From JAEKLB01 sp050249235 (GTDB lineage: Bacteria > Actinomycetota > Acidimicrobiia > Acidimicrobiales > CADCSY01), in the NCBI GenBank assembly GCA_050249235.1, contig JBFWQW010000077.1, positions 1 through 13,331 on the forward strand: a stretch of DNA of 13,331 nt, in the 5' to 3' direction. Position 1 is the stretch's first letter. The number at the start of each line of letters is the position of its first letter. Positions 7,062-11,947 of the stretch are shown here, in pieces. The position numbers were made by a program, and so were the translations under genes. The notes beneath the pieces were generated by a model. It was not told the origin of the DNA, searched no databases, and saw nothing but the letters and a program-made list of their open reading frames with translations.

Positions 7062-7742
7062 TTGGAGCCCCTCCTGCTGTTCCCCGACCCGCCGCCTCCC
7101 GAGGTCGTCCAGGCCCTCGACCTGGGTGGCTACCCGTGGAAGTCGGTGGCGTCGATCGAAGCCGCCGTCCGCCTCGAGCCCGACGACGGTTGGGCCGGCG
7201 CGCTCGTCTGCGCCGACGTGGACCCGGAGGCCGCCTTCGCCCTCTGCCGGGCCCTGCGGAAGCGGGACATCCCCCTCGAGCCCCTTCTGCTGCTCGTCAA
7301 CGGCGGCCAGCTCGTCGACCTCGAGCTGCGCGACGACCTCTTCGACGACTTCTGCCTGTCGCCGGTGCGCCAGACCGAGCTGGACGCCCGCCTCAAGCAC
7401 CTGTTCTGGCGCACGGGCCGGGGCACCCGGCCCGAGCTCATCGAGTACGGGCCGCTCGTGCTGAACCTCGAGACCTACCAGGCCGCCATCGGTGGCCGAC
7501 CCCTCGACCTCACGTACATGGAGTACGAGCTCCTGAAGTTCCTCGCGTCGCACCCCGGCAAGGTCTTCACCCGGGAGACGCTGCTGTCCAGGGTGTGGGG
7601 CTACGACTACTACGGCGGTGCCCGGACCGTCGACGTCCACGTCCGTCGCCTCCGGGCCAAGCTCGGCGAGGAGCAGGCCGCCCTCATCTCGACCGTGCGC
7701 TCGGTGGGCTACCGCTTCGGCGAGACCCGCTGGGGCTTCTGA
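7062..7742 (+). CDS. glnR: GlnR-like OmpR-family nitrogen regulator
   Basis: Transcription factor of 226 residues expected to switch nitrogen-assimilation genes. The C-terminal winged helix (about 128-221) is very close to actinobacterial GlnR as I recall it: LDLTYMEYELLKFLASHPG (148-166), VFTRETLLSRVWGYDYYGG (168-186), RTVDVHVRRLRAKLG (188-202) and ISTVRSVGYRFG (209-220). The N-terminal half has receiver-like secondary structure but no clear conserved acidic pocket or phospho-Asp/Lys pair, matching GlnR proteins, which are orphan and work without a partner kinase; no kinase gene is nearby. Start: TTG at 7062, preceded by AGGAAGG about 8 bases upstream; no better ATG or GTG exists before conserved sequence. 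Lying 12 bases after glnA, it is probably co-transcribed and may bind the operator at 5625-5651. The OmpR family is certain, GlnR identity likely. Confidence 0.88.
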   Translation: MEPLLLFPDPPPPEVVQALDLGGYPWKSVASIEAAVRLEPDDGWAGALVCADVDPEAAFALCRALRKRDIPLEPLLLLVNGGQLVDLELRDDLFDDFCLSPVRQTELDARLKHLFWRTGRGTRPELIEYGPLVLNLETYQAAIGGRPLDLTYMEYELLKFLASHPGKVFTRETLLSRVWGYDYYGGARTVDVHVRRLRAKLGEEQAALISTVRSVGYRFGETRWGF

Positions 7743-7768
7743 CCAGACGTTTCCCCGGTCGACCCGAC

Positions 7769-7800
7769 GCCGCCCGTCCGGCTCCCCGGACCGGCGCGGC
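7769..7800. terminator. Bidirectional hairpin between glnR and the ridA operon
   Basis: GTCCGG (7776-7781) and CCGGAC (7786-7791) form a perfect 6-bp stem around CTCC, and GCCGC (7769-7773) can pair with GCGGC (7796-7800) across a small internal loop. It lies in the 61-bp gap where glnR and the minus-strand membrane-protein gene converge, where a shared terminator is expected. Confidence 0.5.
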
Positions 7801-7803
7801 TTC

Positions 7804-7959
7804 TCAGCCGTCGAGGTCGAGCAGCTCCGAGCCCTCGTAGCGGGCGTCGACGTCCTGCTGCAGGGTGGCCCCGAGCGTCGCCGCCAGGAGCGTCATGCTC
7901 ATCAGGAAGAGCACGGGGAAGGCCACGAGGGCCACGACGATGGCGACGGCTCCGGCCAC
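7804..7959 (-). CDS. 51-residue single-span membrane protein, unknown
   Basis: A 51-codon ORF beginning at GTG 7959, 12 bases after the ridA stop. Residues 2-30 are a continuous hydrophobic segment rich in Ala, Val and Leu (AIVVALVAFPVLFLMSMTLL), long enough to cross the membrane, followed by a polar acidic tail (QQDVDARYEGSELLDLDG). An in-frame stop lies just upstream of the GTG, so the ORF cannot extend further; ATGs at residues 20 and 22 would cut the hydrophobic segment. Third positions are nearly all G or C, as in real genes here. No Shine-Dalgarno is visible and expression may depend on coupling from ridA. The acidic tail would probably face the cytoplasm or the outer side depending on topology, which cannot be judged since positive charges are scarce. 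I do not recognise a family. Confidence 0.6.
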   Translation of the reverse strand: MAGAVAIVVALVAFPVLFLMSMTLLAATLGATLQQDVDARYEGSELLDLDG

Positions 7960-7971
7960 GGGGTCAGTCTG

Positions 7972-8328
7972 TCACGGCGCCCGGTGGGCGACGGCCTCGA
8001 TCTCGACCACGGCGCCGCGGGGCAGGGCGGCCACGCCGATCGACGAGCGGGCCGGGCGGTGGTCGCCGAAGGCTTCCAGGTAGACCTCGTTCATGGCCTC
8101 GAAGTCGGCCATGTCGACGAGGAACACGGTCGCCTTGACGACGTCCCGGAGGGAGGCACCGGCCGTGCCGAGCACGGTCGAGAGGTTGGCGAGCGCGGCC
8201 GCGGCCTGCTCCCGCACGCCGCCGGCGACGAGCTCGCCGTCGACCAGGCCGAGCTGGCCCGAGACGAAGAGCAGGTCACCGGCCCGGACGACCGGCGTGT
8301 ACGGACCGATCGGGTGCGCCTCCGCCAT
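7972..8328 (-). CDS. ridA: RidA (YjgF/YER057c/UK114) enamine/imine deaminase
   Basis: Small trimeric cytoplasmic enzyme that hydrolyses reactive 2-aminoacrylate and related enamine/imine intermediates to keto acids and ammonia. The 118 residues contain GPYTPVVRAGDLLFVSGQLG (8-27), the helix region NLSTVLGTAGASLRDVVKATVFL (48-70), the catalytic Arg in HRPARSSIGVAALPRG (R94, equivalent to E. coli R105) and VEIEAVA with E111. Key residues for deaminase activity are therefore kept. Start choice: ATG 8328 has GAGGGG 6 bases upstream; the alternative ATG 8346 overlaps the preceding gene's stop as ATGA and would add six residues. Either way it is tightly coupled to the molybdenum-domain fusion gene upstream. 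RidA-like proteins also occur in purine and pyrimidine breakdown loci, which would suit an oxidoreductase neighbour, but substrate assignment is open. Confidence 0.93.
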   Translation of the reverse strand: MAEAHPIGPYTPVVRAGDLLFVSGQLGLVDGELVAGGVREQAAAALANLSTVLGTAGASLRDVVKATVFLVDMADFEAMNEVYLEAFGDHRPARSSIGVAALPRGAVVEIEAVAHRAP

Positions 8329-8342
8329 CGGTGTCCCCTCGC

Positions 8343-9887
8343 TCATCCCGCTCGTGCCGGCCCCGTCGGCCAGTCCGGTGGGCAACCCTGCCCGATCCAC
8401 GCCGACGCCGCCACCGCCGCGAAGACGGCATCGGAGCCGTTGACCGGGTCGGGCCGATCGGGGTCGATCTCGACGACGACCGAGACCGGCGGCATGTCCG
8501 CCGGCCGGACGATGCCGAAGGAGCGGACGGTGAGGTCGACCGGCACGCCGTCCGGACCGACGGCCAGGCCCTCCTGGCGCACCCAGCCGAGGGCCATGTG
8601 AGCCGCGCCGATGCAGTAGGAGCGGAGCACCACCTCGTCGAGCGGCGCGCCGCAGCGCACCGCCACGTCCACGCCATCCGGGCCCACGAGGGCGGTGGCC
8701 ACCGCTCCGCCGGGCCCGACCACCGTCACCTCGCGCCGACCCCGCAGCCCGGCCAGGACGACGGCCGCCTCGGCCCAGCCCGCGGCCCGGAGCCGGTCCG
8801 ACGTCGGCGGTCCGGCCCGCACCACCTCCTCGACGTCGAAGCCGGGCGCGACGCCGCGGATCGCGACCTCGATGCCGGGCGTGGCCACCACCCGGACGAC
8901 ACCCGACCCGTCGGCGCGAGCCCCGATGGCGACGGGCGGTCGCTTGGGCCCGAGGCGCACGGTGTCCTCCCGGGACAGGAGCACCCGCACCGGCCGTCCG
9001 GTGGCGTCGGCCAGCGCACGGGCCGCGGCGGGCGCGGGCGACGCCGACTTCCCCCCGAAGCCGCCACCGTTCGCCAGCGGGCTGACCGGCTCGCCACCGG
9101 GGCGGCACCACGAGGCGTCGGTCTCGAGGTAGGCGGGCTCGACCCACGAGGTCCGCAGGGTCAGGTCCCAGATCCCCGGCGGGAGCTCCAGGGGCGGCTC
9201 GACGGGTACCGTCGATCGCCGGCCCTGGACCTTGCCCGCCGCGCCGCGGGCCTCGGCCAGCGTGGCGCCGAGCGACCAGCCGCCGGCGCCGTCGGGCACG
9301 GCCACGAGGGCGTCGTCGGGCGCGGTGTCGTCGGCGAAGCCGACCCGCCCGAGCGGCACGTCGGTGCCCACCCGCTGGGGCGACCGACCCTCGATCGCGG
9401 CCCGGCGGGCCGCGGCTTCGAGGTCGCGCACCGGCGCGGCCCGTCCCACCGCCGCCCACGCCTCGCCGATCGTCTGCCAGCCGGTGCACCGGCAGAGGTG
9501 GGCGGCCAGGGCCCGGTCGATCGAGGCCCGGTCGGCACCGGGCTCCCGGGCCCGGAGCGACGAGAGCCGGCAGACGATCCCGGGCGTGCAGAACCCGCAC
9601 TGGGAGCCGCCGGTGGCGACGAAGGCGTCGGCCCAAGCCCCGGCGTCGGCCAGCCCGTCGACGGTCGTGACCCGGCGGCCGGCGACCCGCCGCACCGGGG
9701 TCACGCAGGCGACGCGGGCCGCCCCGTCGACCAGCACCGTGCAGCAACCGCACTGCCCCTGGGGGCTGCAGCCGTCCTTGACCGATCGGGCCCCGAGCTG
9801 GTCGCGGAGCGCGTCGAGGAGCGAGGTGCCGTCGTCGGCGACGGCCACGGGCCGCCCGTCGAGCTCGAAGGCGACCGGGCCCGCCAC
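8343..9887 (-). CDS. Compact [2Fe-2S] / xanthine-dehydrogenase-type molybdenum-domain fusion
   Basis: A 514-residue single chain joining two normally separate parts of molybdenum hydroxylases. Residues 1-150 match the two-cluster small subunit: a plant-type [2Fe-2S] domain with CSPQGQCGCC (C40, C46, C49) and C61 (VACVTP), then the helical [2Fe-2S] domain with QCGFCTPG (C97, C100) and LCRCTGWQ (C132, C134). After a linker, residues about 170-500 resemble a severely shortened large subunit: WVEPAYLETDA (248-258), GGGFGGK (274-280), TGRPVRVLLSREDTVRLGPKRPP (296-318) and a C-terminal stretch ALGWVRQEGLAVGPDGVPVD (432-451) through ADMPPVSVVVE (463-473). A full large subunit is about 750 residues; here only about 350 remain, part of the hammerhead and cofactor domain is missing, and no FAD subunit is adjacent. 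Start: GTG 9887, with a leaderless TATCCT box 7 bases upstream; GTG 9926 is the far alternative. Electron-transfer function is likely; hydroxylase activity is uncertain. Confidence 0.85.
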   Translation of the reverse strand: MAGPVAFELDGRPVAVADDGTSLLDALRDQLGARSVKDGCSPQGQCGCCTVLVDGAARVACVTPVRRVAGRRVTTVDGLADAGAWADAFVATGGSQCGFCTPGIVCRLSSLRAREPGADRASIDRALAAHLCRCTGWQTIGEAWAAVGRAAPVRDLEAAARRAAIEGRSPQRVGTDVPLGRVGFADDTAPDDALVAVPDGAGGWSLGATLAEARGAAGKVQGRRSTVPVEPPLELPPGIWDLTLRTSWVEPAYLETDASWCRPGGEPVSPLANGGGFGGKSASPAPAAARALADATGRPVRVLLSREDTVRLGPKRPPVAIGARADGSGVVRVVATPGIEVAIRGVAPGFDVEEVVRAGPPTSDRLRAAGWAEAAVVLAGLRGRREVTVVGPGGAVATALVGPDGVDVAVRCGAPLDEVVLRSYCIGAAHMALGWVRQEGLAVGPDGVPVDLTVRSFGIVRPADMPPVSVVVEIDPDRPDPVNGSDAVFAAVAASAWIGQGCPPDWPTGPARAG

Positions 9888-9894
9888 GGCGCCG

Positions 9895-9904
9895 AGGATA
9901 GGTT
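9895..9904. promoter_or_regulatory. Overlapping divergent -10 elements of two leaderless genes
   Basis: On the minus strand TATCCT (9900-9895) ends 7 bases before GTG 9887; on the plus strand TAGGTT (9899-9904) ends 6 bases before GTG 9911. The two hexamers share bases 9899-9900. Neither gene has a Shine-Dalgarno, and neither promoter has an evident -35. Only 23 bases separate the two start codons. Confidence 0.6.
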
Positions 9905-9910
9905 CGCCCC

Positions 9911-10810
9911 GTGGAGGACCCCGCACCCGCGCCCGTGCTGCTCACCCGCCGCCACCTCCTCGTGGCGGGTGGCGCCGGCCTCCTCGTGGCCACGTCCGGG
10001 CTGCTCACCGCCTGCAGCGACCCGGATCCCGACGACTCCGACCCCGACGGCGGAGCGCTCACCCTCTACAAGGTCTTCCAGCTCGAGCAGCCGGTCGGCA
10101 CCCGCCTGCGGCTGCCCCTCGCCCTCGCCGCCGGCGACGGCAGCCTCGACCTCGACCGGCCGCCCGGCGAGATCACCGTGCGCCTGCGCGGCCCGGCCGG
10201 GACCTCGTCGGCGGCCACCACCGTGCGCCGTCGCGACACGGGCATCCCCCGCGGCTACTACCCCGTGTTCGTCGAGCTCTCGACCGCCGGCGCGTGGACG
10301 CTCGAGGTCGAGGCCGCCGGCCAGGCCCTGCGGGCGACCGTCGACGCCCACCAGCCCACGGAGCTGGCCTTCGTCACGGGCGTCGGCGAGCCCCTCCCCC
10401 GGATCCCGACGCCCACGCCGTCCAACGCCTTGGGCGTGACGCCGATCTGCACGCGCGACCCCGCCTGCCCGTTCCACGCCACGTCGCTCGACGCCGCGCT
10501 CGACCTCGGCCGGCCGATCGTGCTGCTCGTCTCGACGCCGGCCCACTGCCAGACGGCGATCTGCGGACCGGTGCTCGACCTCCTGACCCGCCGCCGGGAG
10601 GCGCTGGAGCGGGCCGGCGTGAGCGTCATCCACGCCGAGGTGTACACCGACGACAGCGTCCAGACGACGACCAGCACGGTCGACGCATTGGGCCTGACCT
10701 TCGAGCCCTCGCTCTTCGTGGCCGACGGGGCCGGGATCGTGCAGGCCCGGCTGGACTACACGTTCGACGCGACGGAGCTGGACGACACGCTGGCCCCGCT
10801 CATCGGCTGA
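9911..10810 (+). CDS. Probable Tat-exported lipoprotein with thioredoxin-like domain
   Basis: A 299-residue cell-envelope protein. The N-terminus carries a twin-arginine motif (TRRHLL, R13-R14), a hydrophobic core AGGAGLLVATSGLL and a lipobox LTAC with the acylated cysteine at C35, followed by an Asp/Pro-rich linker, so it should be lipid-anchored outside the membrane. Residues about 50-145 look like a beta-sandwich (LRLPLALAAGDGSLDL, GAWTLEVEAAGQALRATV). The C-terminal part (about 170-299) is thioredoxin-like: RPIVLLVSTPAHCQTAICGPVLDLL has a CX4C pair (about C213 and C218) where thioredoxins have CXXC, then an EPSLFVAD strand and a closing helix. Two further cysteines (about C180 and C186) may form a disulfide. 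GTG 9911 is preceded 6 bases earlier by TAGGTT. Related actinobacterial proteins are usually unnamed; redox partner and substrate are unknown. Confidence 0.85.
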   Translation: MEDPAPAPVLLTRRHLLVAGGAGLLVATSGLLTACSDPDPDDSDPDGGALTLYKVFQLEQPVGTRLRLPLALAAGDGSLDLDRPPGEITVRLRGPAGTSSAATTVRRRDTGIPRGYYPVFVELSTAGAWTLEVEAAGQALRATVDAHQPTELAFVTGVGEPLPRIPTPTPSNALGVTPICTRDPACPFHATSLDAALDLGRPIVLLVSTPAHCQTAICGPVLDLLTRRREALERAGVSVIHAEVYTDDSVQTTTSTVDALGLTFEPSLFVADGAGIVQARLDYTFDATELDDTLAPLIG

Positions 10811-10837
10811 GCCCCGCCGAGGAGCAGGCCGGAGGTC

Positions 10838-11158
10838 CTAGGAGAAGGACTTGCCGCAGCCGCAGGAGCGCTGGGCGTTGGGGTTCTCGATGGCGAAGCC
10901 GGCGCCCTGGAGACCGTCCTTGAAGTCGAGCACGGCGCCCTGGAGGAGCTCGGCACTCGAGGGGTCGACCACCACACGCACGCCGTTGACGTCGTGCTTG
11001 AGGTCGTCGGCGGCGATGTCGCTGTCGAAGAACATCTCGTAGCTGAAGCCGGAGCACCCACCGGGACGGACGGCGACCCGCAGGCTGAGCTCGGCGTCGC
11101 CCTCGGACTCGATGAGGGAGCGGACCTTGTCGGCAGCGCTTTCGGTGAGCGTGATCAC
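10838..11158 (-). CDS. A-type iron-sulfur carrier (IscA/ErpA/HesB family)
   Basis: A 106-residue carrier that binds a nascent Fe-S cluster and passes it to target proteins. The three conserved cysteines are present: C35 in RPGGCSGFSYEM, and C99 and C101 in SCGCGKSF near the C-terminus. The remaining family pattern is also clear (ITLTESAADKVRSLIE at the start, GVRVVVDPSSAELLQGAVLDF, GAGFAIENPNA). The usual length is 105-120, so it is complete. GTG 11158 is supported by TAGCAT 7 bases upstream. Its promoter lies at the end of the SufR-like gene, whose stop codon forms the first three bases of the -10 box, so it can be expressed independently of that gene or together with it. It is convergent with the lipoprotein gene, 27 bases apart. 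Whether it is IscA, ErpA or SufA cannot be told from sequence alone. Confidence 0.95.
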   Translation of the reverse strand: MITLTESAADKVRSLIESEGDAELSLRVAVRPGGCSGFSYEMFFDSDIAADDLKHDVNGVRVVVDPSSAELLQGAVLDFKDGLQGAGFAIENPNAQRSCGCGKSFS

Positions 11159-11165
11159 GGCGCCG

Positions 11166-11171
11166 ATGCTA
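11166..11171 (-). promoter_or_regulatory. -10 element (TAGCAT) of the A-type carrier gene
   Basis: TAGCAT on the minus strand lies 7 bases before GTG 11158 with no Shine-Dalgarno between, implying a leaderless mRNA. Its first three bases (11171-11169) are the TAG stop codon of the upstream regulator gene. Confidence 0.55.
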
Positions 11172-11888
11172 CCCGGCCACCAGCTCCACGCGGCACGGTG
11201 TCCGGTCGACGAGGGTGCCGAACCGGGTGACCTCGGCCCCGCCCAGGGCGGCCACGAAGCCCTCCACCAGGCCGCGGTGGATGTGGCAGACGATCTCGGG
11301 GTGCGACTCGGCCAGGTCCGCGAAGGGGCAGTGGGCGAACGCGACCGTCACGCCGGAGTCGTCGGTGGCGAGCGCCGGGTCGTAGCCGAGGTGGTCGAGC
11401 TCGGCGACCAGCGCGGCGATGCAGCGGGAGGCGGCATCGTCGTCGTCGGGGTCGTCGGGACCGGTCGGCGCCGTGGCCGGCCCGGCCCCGAGGCGCTCGG
11501 CGGCGTCGCGACCCTGGGACCGGCCGATCTCGGCCGCCTCCTCGGGGCCGGCGCCGGCCGATGCTGCCACCTCCACGAGCAGCCGGGCCAGCAGCGGCAT
11601 GGCCGGTGGCTCGAGCCCGAGCCCGGGCGCGTCGGGGGCGAGGGAGTAGCGGTGGTGGGGCCGGCCGATCGCCCCCCGGCCCTCGGCCTCGACCTGCAGG
11701 AGGCCGACCTCCCGCATGCGCTCGAGGTGGGGACGGACCGTGTTCGGGTGCAGGCCGAGCGTCTCGGCCACCTCGGCGGTCGACCGGGGGCGCGGCGACC
11801 GGGCCAGCTCCAGGTAGATGGCGTACCGGGTGTTGTCACCCAGCGCCTTGAGGAGGTCGAGGCGGTCGGGAGCCGCGCCGGCGGGCAC
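11169..11888 (-). CDS. SufR-like winged-helix regulator with C-terminal cysteine motif
   Basis: A 239-residue transcription factor. The N-terminus (about 8-85) is an ArsR/SufR-type winged helix: LDLLKALGDNTRYAIYLELA (10-29), STAEVAETLGLHPNTVRPHLERMREVGLL (36-64) with the recognition helix in HPNTVRPHLERM, and a beta wing GAIGRPHHRYSLAP (72-85). The C-terminal domain has C156, C187 (HCPFADLAESHPE), C201 (IVCHIH) and C232 (RTPCRVEL), the arrangement seen in regulators that bind a [4Fe-4S] cluster. It lies between an A-type Fe-S carrier and, divergently, an Mrp Fe-S carrier, so a sensor of Fe-S status is a sensible guess. An Asp-rich low-complexity insert (DDPDDDD, 145-151) separates the halves. 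GTG 11888 has TAAACT 6 bases upstream. The palindrome at 11908-11919 may be its operator. DNA binding is confident, cluster binding inferred. Confidence 0.85.
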   Translation of the reverse strand: MPAGAAPDRLDLLKALGDNTRYAIYLELARSPRPRSTAEVAETLGLHPNTVRPHLERMREVGLLQVEAEGRGAIGRPHHRYSLAPDAPGLGLEPPAMPLLARLLVEVAASAGAGPEEAAEIGRSQGRDAAERLGAGPATAPTGPDDPDDDDAASRCIAALVAELDHLGYDPALATDDSGVTVAFAHCPFADLAESHPEIVCHIHRGLVEGFVAALGGAEVTRFGTLVDRTPCRVELVAG

Positions 11889-11894
11889 CGGCGG

Positions 11895-11900
11895 AGTTTA
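11895..11900 (-). promoter_or_regulatory. -10 element (TAAACT) of the SufR-like gene
   Basis: TAAACT on the minus strand ends 6 bases before GTG 11888 and no Shine-Dalgarno intervenes, so the transcript should be leaderless. The palindrome at 11908-11919 lies just upstream of this box, where a repressor would block polymerase. Confidence 0.55.
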
Positions 11901-11907
11901 CCTCGGC

Positions 11908-11919
11908 TCTCCCGGGAGA
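11908..11919. promoter_or_regulatory. 12-bp perfect palindrome, candidate operator
   Basis: TCTCCCGGGAGA is exactly self-complementary and sits between the two divergent -10 elements, 7 bases from one and 16 from the other, in the spacer/-35 zone of both promoters. That is the expected place for a site bound by the dimeric SufR-like regulator encoded alongside. Short GC palindromes are common in such DNA, so the assignment rests on position. Confidence 0.45.
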
Positions 11920-11935
11920 ATCACCGGCGGCTCGG

Positions 11936-11941
11936 TAGGAT
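11936..11941 (+). promoter_or_regulatory. -10 element (TAGGAT) of mrp, leaderless
   Basis: TAGGAT ends 6 bases before GTG 11948; the spacer CGGCCC contains no ribosome binding site, so the mRNA should begin at the start codon. No -35 hexamer is evident. Confidence 0.55.
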
Positions 11942-11947
11942 CGGCCC

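Noticed and set aside
5556..7640. Huge minus-strand open frame continuing upstream of glnII to about 7640
   Set aside because: It is antisense to glnA and glnR. The conserved GSII sequence begins at GTG 5555 with its own ribosome binding site, and the upstream part has no family features.
8343..9887. Frameshifted or decayed full-length xanthine dehydrogenase
   Set aside because: The frame is continuous for 514 codons with uniform codon usage and a precise ATGA junction to ridA, and I see no remnants of the missing segments in other frames nearby; large deletion in an ancestor remains possible.
8331..10439. Long plus-strand ORF opposite the molybdenum-domain fusion
   Set aside because: Arg/Pro/Ser-rich shadow frame with no motifs, while the minus strand carries all eight [2Fe-2S] cysteines and Moco-family signatures.
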